Assembly: GCA_042091495.1 (NCBI GenBank)
Contig: JBELHJ010000049.1
Coordinates: 1 to 16,972 of the forward strand
From: JBELHJ01 sp042091495
GTDB taxonomy: Bacteria > Bacteroidota > Bacteroidia > Flavobacteriales > Flavobacteriaceae
Reading direction: 5' to 3'
Length of the DNA stretch: 16,972 nucleotides
Below, piece by piece: positions 1-7,196 of the stretch. The notes under the pieces are model-generated. The model saw nothing but the letters and a program-made list of their open reading frames with translations, was not told where the DNA came from and ran no database searches. The stretch's first letter is position 1. Each line of letters begins with the position of its first letter. The position numbers and the translations under genes were made by a program.

Positions 1-1557
1 TGGCATCTTGGTGATCACAGTTTATGGAACAAACATTCTAATTTTGAACAGGCTACTAGATCACCATTGTTAATTAGAGTTCCTAATCAGAAAAATCAAG
101 TTAGAGTGTCCTCTCCAACCGAGTTCGTGGATATATTTCCAACGCTTTGTGAATTAACAGGAGTAAAAACATTATCGGCTCTTCAAGGTAAATCATTAGT
201 TCCTTTAATAACAAAATCAAAGCAATCCATAAAAAAAGCTGCTGTTAGTCAATATACAAGAAATAAGAATATGGGCTATAGCTTTCGAACTGCACAACAC
301 CGCTACACGGTTTGGTTAAATAAAACACTTTTAAGTACTGATAATATTGAACTGTCTGACATTATAGCTGAAGAATTGTATGATTATAAAATTGATCCAC
401 TAGAAACCGTAAATCTTGTAAATGATGAAGCATATAGAGAAGTTTATTTAAACTCTAAACAAATTGCTAAAGAATTCTTTGACGCTGAAGGGGTAGGATT
501 TGAAAATGAGTATAAGGAACAGACTATTAAATCTCTTGTCGAAAGAAAGTATGATTCTGATAAAGTCTTTATTGGAGCGACATTAAACCATAGGCAATTA
601 GGAACTAAAGTCTCAGAATTATTTTTAAAAGATTTTATCTACAGTACACCTGAAAATTGTGCAAAACAAGCCCGTATTCACCCTAACTTAACCCATTGGG
701 ATTGGTCTTTACTTGAAGACTATCTTGCTTTTGCAAACAAAAATGATATTACAATTAGGATTCATGGACCAATTAGTCCACAAGCCTCTCAGTGGGCCAA
801 AGATGATTCTAGAACTAAAGCAGAATTAATTGAAAATATGACCAGTTTTTTTACGGCACTTTGTAAAAAAATAAATAACCATCCCAATGTAAAGTGGATG
901 GATGTGGTTAATGAAACTGTTGAAATTGACGGGAATTGGTTTGCTGAAAAACCAGGAAATAATCTTTGGGAAAATCCATGGACTCAAATAGGTTTAAACG
1001 ATGATGATATACCAATTTATATTGTTGAAGCTTTTAAAATAGCGATGAAGCATGCCCCAAATATCAAATTTGTATTTAATCAACATGGCGGAATGCAACC
1101 AAAAATGTGGGAACGTGTTAAATCAATAATCCTTTATTTAAAATCTATAGGATTAAGAGTTGATGGCGTGGGGTGGCAAGCTCACCTCAGAAACAACGAG
1201 AATTTGGCTTTAAGTAAAAAGGAATTGGATTATTTTTCTGATTTAGTAGACTGGACACATAATCATGGTATGGAATTTCATGTCACAGAAATTGATTATA
1301 GGATAGATTCTAAATCTTTAAACTCTGAGTTATTAGAGGAACAAGCAAATGCTTATGCCAATATTCTGAAAATATTACTTCGCAAACGAAGTAATGGAGT
1401 AATTACTTACAATACATGGGGGCTTTCTGACGGAAAAGGAAAACATCATGATAAATCCCGTTTTATGTATACTAAAGAGTTGTATGAGAAGCCCATTCGA
1501 AATGCGCTAATAAATGCTTTAAAAGATCCTAATTCTCCTTTAGTCATAAAGCCATAA
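1..1557 (+). CDS. Sulfatase (S1_7-like) fused to GH10 xylanase-type domain, 5' partial
   Basis: The reading frame is open from base 1, so the gene starts upstream; a TTG at 67 is not a real start. The visible 518 residues hold two domains. Residues 1-160 are the C-terminal part of a type I sulfatase: WHLGDH, then WNKHSNFEQATRSPL, DIFPTLCELTG, a GYSFRT strand and ELYDYKIDP, the order seen in iduronate-2-sulfatase-like (S1_7) enzymes. The formylglycine Cys lies outside the window. After a short linker, residues 188-510 match glycoside hydrolase family 10: FIGATLN, STPEN, VKWMDVVNE with acid/base Glu305, VGWQAHL, VTEID with nucleophile Glu430, and a late NTWGLSDG. The expected product would remove sulfate and cut a beta-xylan-like backbone, probably in the periplasm or outside the cell; the signal peptide cannot be seen. 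The next sulfatase gene starts 2 bp after the stop, implying one operon. Substrate is inferred, and the GH10 subsite motifs are divergent. Confidence 0.88.
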   Translation, partial: WHLGDHSLWNKHSNFEQATRSPLLIRVPNQKNQVRVSSPTEFVDIFPTLCELTGVKTLSALQGKSLVPLITKSKQSIKKAAVSQYTRNKNMGYSFRTAQHRYTVWLNKTLLSTDNIELSDIIAEELYDYKIDPLETVNLVNDEAYREVYLNSKQIAKEFFDAEGVGFENEYKEQTIKSLVERKYDSDKVFIGATLNHRQLGTKVSELFLKDFIYSTPENCAKQARIHPNLTHWDWSLLEDYLAFANKNDITIRIHGPISPQASQWAKDDSRTKAELIENMTSFFTALCKKINNHPNVKWMDVVNETVEIDGNWFAEKPGNNLWENPWTQIGLNDDDIPIYIVEAFKIAMKHAPNIKFVFNQHGGMQPKMWERVKSIILYLKSIGLRVDGVGWQAHLRNNENLALSKKELDYFSDLVDWTHNHGMEFHVTEIDYRIDSKSLNSELLEEQANAYANILKILLRKRSNGVITYNTWGLSDGKGKHHDKSRFMYTKELYEKPIRNALINALKDPNSPLVIKP

Positions 1558-1559
1558 AT

Positions 1560-2957
1560 ATGAATTTCAAAATACTATTATGCTTAATATTAAACTTTTG
1601 TATAGGTTATACTCAAAATAAACCTAATGTCATTTGGTTGGTCTGTGAAGATCAATCACCTGAGTTTTTTTCTATTTATGGAAATACATCCGTCAATTTA
1701 CCTAACATAGAGGCCCTAAGAGCAGATAGTGTAATGTATAATAACTTTTATTCGCCTTCTGCTGTTTGTTCACCATCAAGAAGTGCTATTATAACAGGAA
1801 TGTATCCCACAACTATTGGAACTCATAACATGCGGGCATATAATGAAGGTCGAAAATCCAATCAGCCACAACTTAACATACCTTCGTATTCACCAAAATT
1901 TCCATCAAAAATAAAACCATTTACTGTTGCTCTTAGAAATACGGGCTACTATTGTATTAATAGTGGTAAAGAAGATTATAATTTTAAAATTTCTAATGAT
2001 GCTTGGGACAAAACTTGCAGTTATTGTCAAGGCAAAGAAAAATCTGCTATACATTGGCGCTATAGAGCTAAAAACCAGCCTTTTTTTGCAGTATTTAACT
2101 TTCAAATTACCCACGAGGCTCAAATTTGGCATCAAGCTAAAAAAAGCATTCTAGTTGATATTGATAAACTTAAAGTACCTCCAATTTTTCCGAATGACTC
2201 CATAACTAGAAAAGATTTAGCGATTAATTATAGTAACTTAATTCGTATGGATAAGCAATTAGGTGAAATAATTCAACAGTTAAAAGACGACGGATTATAC
2301 AAATCAAGCTACATCTTTTTTTATAGTGATCATGGTGGACCATTTCCAAGATATAAAAGAGCAATTTATGAAACCGGAACAAAAGTCCCATTTTTGGTGA
2401 AATTTCCAAATAATAAATATGCTAACACAACTAATAATGATCTACTAAGTTTTATAGATCTTGCTCCAACAATGCTTAATATAGCCCAATTGAAAGTCCC
2501 TAGATACATACAAGGGCATTCTTTTATAGAAAATCAAGATTATATTCCACGAAAATTACTTTTCACAGCAACAGATCGCTTTGATGGACAGTTTGATAGA
2601 ATTAGAGCAGTTAGGGGTGGGAGATATAAACTCATTAGAAATTATGAGTTAACTAAGCCTCATGCTTTAGATGTTAAGTACAGAAACCAAATGCCTTTGA
2701 TGCGTCATTTAAAGCATTTAGATAGTTTAAAACAACTTAATGAATCACAATCATTATGGTTTAATGTACCCAAATCAAATTTTGAGTTCTATGATTTAAT
2801 AAATGATCCTTATGAAATAAATAATTTAATTAATGATAGCTTTTATGAAAATGATATAAAATTTTTACAAAAGGCTCTCAATTCATGGGTTCGGAAAACA
2901 AAAGACAAAGGAGAAATAAATGAATACGATCTCATAAAATCTGCCTATATTCAGTGA
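1560..2957 (+). CDS. Secreted type I sulfatase (S1_8 / N-sulfoglucosamine sulfohydrolase-like)
   Basis: This 465-residue protein hydrolyses a sulfate ester or sulfamate on a glycan. Residues 1-19 form a Sec signal peptide with no lipobox, so the product should be periplasmic or secreted. NVIWLVCEDQSP (23-34) supplies metal ligands (Glu30, Asp31). VCSPSR (69-74) is the sulfatase signature, with Cys70 the residue converted to formylglycine. SDHGGPFPRYKR (256-267) carries Asp257 and His258 for the metal and Lys266 near the sulfate. The CEDxSP and DHGGPxPRxKR forms resemble the S1_8 group, often annotated heparan N-sulfatase, but in marine Bacteroidota such enzymes act on many algal glycans. It starts 2 bp after the sulfatase-GH10 gene and is probably translationally coupled to it. 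It depends on a formylglycine-generating or anaerobic sulfatase-maturing enzyme not seen here. The family call is firm; the substrate is unknown. Confidence 0.9.
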   Translation: MNFKILLCLILNFCIGYTQNKPNVIWLVCEDQSPEFFSIYGNTSVNLPNIEALRADSVMYNNFYSPSAVCSPSRSAIITGMYPTTIGTHNMRAYNEGRKSNQPQLNIPSYSPKFPSKIKPFTVALRNTGYYCINSGKEDYNFKISNDAWDKTCSYCQGKEKSAIHWRYRAKNQPFFAVFNFQITHEAQIWHQAKKSILVDIDKLKVPPIFPNDSITRKDLAINYSNLIRMDKQLGEIIQQLKDDGLYKSSYIFFYSDHGGPFPRYKRAIYETGTKVPFLVKFPNNKYANTTNNDLLSFIDLAPTMLNIAQLKVPRYIQGHSFIENQDYIPRKLLFTATDRFDGQFDRIRAVRGGRYKLIRNYELTKPHALDVKYRNQMPLMRHLKHLDSLKQLNESQSLWFNVPKSNFEFYDLINDPYEINNLINDSFYENDIKFLQKALNSWVRKTKDKGEINEYDLIKSAYIQ

Positions 2958-2975
2958 TTAAAATTATAATGATGA

Positions 2976-3596
2976 ATGGCAGAGTTTATCAAATTATATA
3001 ATAGCAATAATAATCCTAAAACTTTAGAACACATTGTAAATGTCCTAAAGCAAGGCGGTTTAATTATTTATCCTACTGATACTGTTTATGGTTTAGGCTG
3101 TGACTTTACTAACCTAAAAGCGCTTCAGCGAATAGCCAATATCAAAGGGGTAAAACTTGATAAATCAAATTTTTCATTCATTTGTTCTGACTTGAGTAAT
3201 TTAAGTGATTATGCAAAACAGTTAAATTCATCTGAATTCAAATTGATTAAAAGGGCACTTCCAGGACCCTATACTTTTGTTTTGAAAAGTTCTAAATCGC
3301 TTCCACACTATTTCAAAAAGAAGAAAACTGTAGGAATTAGAGTACCAGATCATCCTATAGCAGTTTCAATTGTAGATTTATTAGGAAACCCAATAATTTC
3401 AACTTCTATCCATGATGAAGATGATGTTATTGAATATACAACAGACCCTGAATTGATTTATGAAAAGTGGTCTGGATTAGTAGATATAGTTATAGATGCT
3501 GGTTTTGGAGGTAATGAACCTTCTACGGTTATTGATTTGTCTAAGAATGACATCCAAATCATAAGGAAAGGTAAGGGAAATATTGATATACTATAA
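2976..3596 (+). CDS. yciO: YciO/YrdC/Sua5-family protein (threonylcarbamoyl-AMP synthase-like)
   Basis: The 206-residue cytoplasmic protein has the YrdC double-stranded-RNA-binding-like fold signature: GGLIIYPTDTVYGLGCD (27-43), PGPYTFVLK (96-104), GIRVPDHPIA (120-129), ISTSIH (141-146) and PSTVIDL. TsaC/Sua5 enzymes make threonylcarbamoyl-AMP from threonine, bicarbonate and ATP for the t6A37 tRNA modification. Length and local motifs (FICSDLSNLSDYA at 68-80, where E. coli YciO has a similar stretch) point to the YciO branch, in which the Lys-Arg-Lys nucleotide motif of TsaC is altered. Here that segment reads NIKGVKLDKSNF, retaining lysines but not the KRxxxKP order. The start is ATG at 2976, 18 bp after the sulfatase stop. 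A strong hairpin terminator follows the stop directly. Whether it performs t6A synthesis or another YciO role cannot be settled from sequence. Confidence 0.88.
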   Translation: MAEFIKLYNSNNNPKTLEHIVNVLKQGGLIIYPTDTVYGLGCDFTNLKALQRIANIKGVKLDKSNFSFICSDLSNLSDYAKQLNSSEFKLIKRALPGPYTFVLKSSKSLPHYFKKKKTVGIRVPDHPIAVSIVDLLGNPIISTSIHDEDDVIEYTTDPELIYEKWSGLVDIVIDAGFGGNEPSTVIDLSKNDIQIIRKGKGNIDIL

Positions 3597-3597
3597 A

Positions 3598-3622
3598 AAA
3601 AGCCAGCATTAAGCTGGCTTTT
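3598..3622. terminator. Bidirectional intrinsic terminator between yciO and the OmpA-lipoprotein gene
   Basis: AAAAGCCAGC (3598-3607) is perfectly complementary to GCTGGCTTTT (3613-3622), giving a 10-bp stem around the 5-nt loop ATTAA. The stem's own T and A tracts give a U-run on both strands. It starts 2 bp after the yciO stop and ends 4 bp before the stop of the convergent OmpA-family gene, so it can end both transcripts. Confidence 0.9.
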
Positions 3623-3626
3623 ATAT

Positions 3627-4526
3627 TTATTCTTCGTTTGGTTGTTCTGTTGGTGGTTTTTGTTGTTCAGGTTCACCCTCAGACAGATTTTTCATTTCTT
3701 TTTCTATCATTTCATAAAATTGATCAATTTTGGGAAGAACTACTATACGCGTTCTTCTATTAGTTGCTCTATTTTCTGTTGTGGTATTTTCTACTAAAGG
3801 CATAAATGAACTTCTTCCAGCAGCAATAAGTTGTTGAGGATTGACCTCTAAACTTTCTAATACTCTTACAACTGATGTAGCGCGTTTAACACTTAAATCC
3901 CAATTATCAATTAAAACACCCTTTGAATATGGTACATTATCCGTATGTGATTCAACCATAGCCTCAAAATCAGGTTTACTATTAATTACTTTAGCAACGT
4001 CTGCAAGAACTGTTTTTGCAGCATCAGTTACGTTATAACTTCCACTTTTAAATAAAAGCTTGTCAGCAATTGAAATAAAAACAACACCTTTTTCTACATT
4101 AACTTGGATATTAGGATTATCAATACCTACAGCAGCCTTAAGACTTGAAACAACAGCTAGAGTAACACTGTCTTTTCTGTTTAATGCATCTTGAAGTCTA
4201 GTTATTTTTAAATCACGTTCTTGTAAACTTTCAAGAGACTTCTCGAGATTTTCAGCACCTTTTTGTGTAAGTGTTGTTAGGTTACCTTTAGTATCAATTA
4301 GATCCTGATTTGCTCTTCTTAAATCATTTAATTGGTCGCGCATGGCTTCAACTCTTGCATTGGCAGCCGCATAATCAGTAAGACAACTATTAAGCTTTAC
4401 TGTCGCTGTATCTAGTAATTCTTCTTTTTCTTTAAGTCTTGCTTCAAGTTCAGTGAATTGTTTTTTTGAAACACAAGAACTTAAAAGTAGTGTGGAAAAA
4501 ATTCCAAAAATCAATAATTGCTTCAT
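3627..4526 (-). CDS. OmpA-family lipoprotein with coiled coil and peptidoglycan-binding domain
   Basis: The 299-residue protein begins with a lipoprotein signal; the lipobox is LSSC with Cys18 as the lipidated residue. Residues about 22-130 are rich in charged and Leu/Ala heptads and look like a long coiled coil. Residues about 140-265 are an OmpA-like domain: ISIADKLLFKSGSYN, then ESHTDNVPY with Asp196, WDLSVKRATSVVRVL with Arg215, GRSS, and ENRATNRRTRIVV with Arg258, which are the positions that hold diaminopimelate of peptidoglycan. The tail (283-299) is rich in Pro, Glu and Gln. The inferred role is tethering the outer membrane to the cell wall, with the coiled coil as spacer. The HTDNVPY form resembles MotB-type OmpA domains, but there is no transmembrane helix for a motor role. 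A TAATTTTG promoter element lies 24 bp upstream of the ATG, so it probably has its own transcript. It is convergent with yciO across a shared terminator. Confidence 0.9.
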   Translation of the reverse strand: MKQLLIFGIFSTLLLSSCVSKKQFTELEARLKEKEELLDTATVKLNSCLTDYAAANARVEAMRDQLNDLRRANQDLIDTKGNLTTLTQKGAENLEKSLESLQERDLKITRLQDALNRKDSVTLAVVSSLKAAVGIDNPNIQVNVEKGVVFISIADKLLFKSGSYNVTDAAKTVLADVAKVINSKPDFEAMVESHTDNVPYSKGVLIDNWDLSVKRATSVVRVLESLEVNPQQLIAAGRSSFMPLVENTTTENRATNRRTRIVVLPKIDQFYEMIEKEMKNLSEGEPEQQKPPTEQPNEE

Positions 4527-4550
4527 AAATTATATAATTAGATGATTAAT

Positions 4551-4558
4551 CAAAATTA
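4551..4558 (-). promoter_or_regulatory. Candidate -7 promoter element of the OmpA-lipoprotein gene
   Basis: On the minus strand these bases read TAATTTTG, matching the Bacteroidota -7 consensus TAnnTTTG. The element ends 24 bp before the ATG at 4526, leaving a leader of about 20 nt. No clear TTG -33 element was found at the usual distance. Confidence 0.5.
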
Positions 4559-4600
4559 AAAAAAAAACACATTTGTAAAGGGTTTTAGATAAAATTATTC

Positions 4601-5608
4601 TTATCCAGAAAGACTTTTAAAGGTTTTCAATCTTTTTATATAATATAACCATAAAATCGAAACCTTATTGTAATAATTTTTTCTTTTTAATAATATTTTC
4701 TTGCGTTTTCTAATCATTCTAGGGATAAGTACATAAAAATTTAGATGTGCTTTAATCACTGCCAAAAAATGAAGGTGTCCTTTGTTATTTGTATTTTTTA
4801 ATAATAAATAAACCGCAGCTATACCATCAAGAATTAATCTTGAAAGGATTAACAGAGAAGGATTTGGGCTGTTTTTGAGGATTGTAAATAAACTATTTCT
4901 GAAATTAAGGTACGTTTTGTTAGGATTTAAGTGGTTAAGAGTTCCACCTCCTAAATGATATACAGTAGATTCTTTACAAAACTTAATATTATAAGAAGCA
5001 TTAAATAAACGCCAGCACAAATCAATTTCTTCCATATGGGCAAAATAATCTGTGTCAAATCCACCAACTTCATGAAATACGTTATTTCTTATAAAAAAAC
5101 ATGCACCACTTGCCCAAAAAATAGAGGCATTATCATATTGATTAAGATCTTCCTCAATGAAATCAAAAATTCGACCTCTACAATAAGGATAGCCAAAACG
5201 ATCTATATAACCTCCAGCAGCTCCCGCATATTCAAAGTATTTTGGATTTTTTTTATCAAGAATTTTAGGTTGAACAACAGCAGTTTGAGATTCTTTATCA
5301 AAAATATTTAAAATAGGATTTAACCAATTTTCTGAAACCTTTACGTCGTTATTCAACAAACAAAGTATGGGTTCTTTTATATGTATTAAAGCATCTTGAT
5401 ACCCTTTAGCATACCCTCCATTAGATCTGTTTTTAATAACTTTTACTTCAGGGTATTTAGAATTTATAAAAGCAACACTATCATCAGTTGATGCATTATC
5501 TGCAACATATACATTAGCAAGGTCAGATGAATATTTAAGAATGCTAGGTAAAAAACGTTCTAGTAATAATTTACCATTCCAATTTAGTATTATTATTGCT
5601 ATTTTCAT
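4601..5608 (-). CDS. Family 2 glycosyltransferase (rhamnosyltransferase/WbbL-like)
   Basis: The 335-residue protein has a GT-A fold catalytic domain (1-245): IIILNWNG at the start, VADNASTD with Asp37 binding the nucleotide, SNGGYAKG (62-69), LLNNDV with Asp88 as the DxD-like metal site, WASGACFFIRN, GGFDTDYFAHMEEIDLCWR (182-200) with catalytic-base candidates Glu193/Glu194 and Asp196, and VYHLGGGT. A hydrophobic segment at about 252-270 and a very basic C-terminal tail (298-335) suggest attachment to the inner face of the cytoplasmic membrane. Such enzymes transfer a sugar from a nucleotide-sugar to a growing surface polysaccharide or lipid-linked glycan. Its ATG overlaps the stop of the upstream nuclease-like gene (ATGA, 5605-5608), so the two are translationally coupled. 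Donor and acceptor are unknown. No terminator is visible in the 74 bp before the OmpA-family gene. Confidence 0.9.
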   Translation of the reverse strand: MKIAIIILNWNGKLLLERFLPSILKYSSDLANVYVADNASTDDSVAFINSKYPEVKVIKNRSNGGYAKGYQDALIHIKEPILCLLNNDVKVSENWLNPILNIFDKESQTAVVQPKILDKKNPKYFEYAGAAGGYIDRFGYPYCRGRIFDFIEEDLNQYDNASIFWASGACFFIRNNVFHEVGGFDTDYFAHMEEIDLCWRLFNASYNIKFCKESTVYHLGGGTLNHLNPNKTYLNFRNSLFTILKNSPNPSLLILSRLILDGIAAVYLLLKNTNNKGHLHFLAVIKAHLNFYVLIPRMIRKRKKILLKRKNYYNKVSILWLYYIKRLKTFKSLSG

Positions 5609-6054
5609 GGCTGTTTATAATCAGGTAATCCTTTTATAAAATTATAATTTTGAGAAGCGTAATTCATGGTGCAAAAATAATGATTTATCCCGTTAGTAAT
5701 CATTAAATAATTGGCGTTTAAAGCCATATTATATCTAGCAATTTGATCAAAAGTATCTTGTGAAATACTTATTTTAGATGCTTTACATTCTACTAAAATA
5801 TTTACTTTACCAAACGAATCATAGACTACAATGTCATAGCGTTTACTCAAACCGTTTACAGTGATTTTTTTTTCAATGTTAATTAATGATTTCGGATATT
5901 TTTTTTCAATTAATAAATACATCAAGCAGTGTTGTCTAACCCACTCCTCAGGTTGAAGAATTACATATTTTTTACGAATAACATCAAATATAAAGCGGTT
6001 ATTTTCGCTACTTTTGAATTTAAATTTATATTCAGGAAAATTTAGTTTGATCAC
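5605..6054 (-). CDS. Stand-alone HsdR N-terminal-type (HSDR_N_2) nuclease-fold protein
   Basis: The 149-residue protein matches the N-terminal nuclease domain of type I restriction R subunits but has no helicase and no neighbouring hsdM/hsdS. PD-(D/E)XK residues are present: Glu38 in PEEWVRQ, Asp74 in KRYDIVVYD and Glu89-x-Lys91 in LVECKA, followed by Gln104 in a DTFDQIARYN helix. A nuclease core is therefore intact. The start is GTG at 6054: a stop codon (TAA) sits directly before it in frame and the next Met is residue 45. It is divergent from holA across 26 bp and overlaps the glycosyltransferase gene by 4 bp. I recall this pairing with holA as recurrent in Flavobacteriia. That suggests a DNA-maintenance role rather than restriction, but this is inference. 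Catalytic activity is unproven. Confidence 0.82.
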   Translation of the reverse strand: MIKLNFPEYKFKFKSSENNRFIFDVIRKKYVILQPEEWVRQHCLMYLLIEKKYPKSLINIEKKITVNGLSKRYDIVVYDSFGKVNILVECKASKISISQDTFDQIARYNMALNANYLMITNGINHYFCTMNYASQNYNFIKGLPDYKQP

Positions 6055-6080
6055 TTAACAAATTTGATGATTTTTTTTTA

Positions 6081-7088
6081 ATGAAAGAAGTAAAAGCAAT
6101 TATTAAGAACATTAAAGACAGAAACTTTAATCCCCTCTACTTTTTGATGGGAGATGAACCCTTTTACATTGATCAAATTTCTAATGCTATAGCAAGTTCA
6201 GTGCTTTCTGAGGATGAAAAAGGTTTTAATCAAACAATATTTTATGGTAGAGATGTTTCAATAGAAGAAGTAATAGGTCATGCTAAACGTTTTCCAATGA
6301 TGTCTGAATTTCAAGTAATTATTGTTAAAGAAGCTCAAGATTTATCAAGACAAATAGAACAATTAATTCCTTATGTAGATAACCCTCAAACAAGTACCAT
6401 TCTTGTTATAAATTATAAATACAAAAAACTTGATAAACGAAAAGGACTTTACAAAGCATTAAAAAAGCAAAATGCTACAATTCTTGAAACTAAAAAACTA
6501 TATGACAATCAAATAGCAGATTGGGTTTCCATTTCGGTAACCTCTAAAGGTTACTCTATATCTATGAAAGCTTCTCATTTGATGGTTGAGTATTTAGGTA
6601 ACGATTTGAGTAAAATTAATAATGAAATAGAAAAATTAACTGGACTAGTAGAGGCAAACGAAACTATAACGCCAGAATTAATTGAGTCTTATATTGGTAT
6701 TAGTAAAGACTACAATAATTTTGAACTTAAAAAGGCTATTGGTGTTAAAGATGTCCAAAAAGTATTTATAATAGCGAAGTATTTTTCCGAAAACCCAAAA
6801 GATCATCCATTTATATTAACAGTTACTACGCTCTTTAATTTTTTTTCACAGTTAATGATATATCATGGTTTAGCTGATAAATCTAAAGCAAATGTAGCAT
6901 CGTTTTTAGGAATTAAACCTTATTTTGTTTCAGAATATTCAACAGCCTCTAAATTCTATCCTATGAAAAAAGTGAGTAAAATAATCTCTACGCTTCGTAC
7001 ATATGATTTAAAAGGTAAAGGTGTGAATGCCCAAAATTTAAAAGCTTCGGATCTTCTTAATGAGATGCTAATTGATATTTTAGCTTAG
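6081..7088 (+). CDS. holA: DNA polymerase III subunit delta
   Basis: The 335-residue protein is the delta subunit of the clamp loader, which opens the beta sliding clamp. The N-terminal AAA+-like domain starts with NPLYFLMGDEPFYIDQI (17-33), the degenerate nucleotide-binding region of delta, which does not hydrolyse ATP. FPMMSEFQVIIVKEAQDL and the following ILVINYKYKKLDKRKGLYKAL are typical of HolA. The segment around LMVEYLGNDLSKINNEIEKL (168-187) is the conserved delta helix pair, followed by ELIESYIGISKDYNNFEL and a helical C-terminal collar domain. Length is normal (about 330-345). The ATG at 6081 follows a T-rich stretch; no Shine-Dalgarno is seen. Only 26 bp separate it from the divergent nuclease-like gene, so its promoter must lie partly inside that gene. 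An AT-rich 108-bp spacer separates it from menB. Confidence 0.93.
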   Translation: MKEVKAIIKNIKDRNFNPLYFLMGDEPFYIDQISNAIASSVLSEDEKGFNQTIFYGRDVSIEEVIGHAKRFPMMSEFQVIIVKEAQDLSRQIEQLIPYVDNPQTSTILVINYKYKKLDKRKGLYKALKKQNATILETKKLYDNQIADWVSISVTSKGYSISMKASHLMVEYLGNDLSKINNEIEKLTGLVEANETITPELIESYIGISKDYNNFELKKAIGVKDVQKVFIIAKYFSENPKDHPFILTVTTLFNFFSQLMIYHGLADKSKANVASFLGIKPYFVSEYSTASKFYPMKKVSKIISTLRTYDLKGKGVNAQNLKASDLLNEMLIDILA

Positions 7089-7196
7089 ATTAATTGCGTT
7101 CTTTTTTAATTACTCAATTTATAAAATCATGAATATTATTAGGTTTACTATAAACTTTTTAATCTGTAATTTTACACTTAATAAAATTGATAAAAT

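Noticed and set aside
1905..2409. Short ORFs on both strands inside the second sulfatase gene
   Set aside because: They lie within a firm sulfatase coding frame, have no recognisable domains and biased composition, and are frame shadows.
5605..6054. Type I restriction-modification system
   Set aside because: Only a nuclease-like domain is present; there is no helicase/translocase part and no hsdM or hsdS nearby.
7141..7157. Weak hairpin (GTTTA/TAAAC with T run) after holA as a terminator
   Set aside because: The stem is nearly all A/T with one G-C pair and one G-T pair, so stability is too low to call.
7167..7174. TAATTTTA as a menB promoter -7 element
   Set aside because: It misses the final G of TAnnTTTG and has no TTG box at the right distance.
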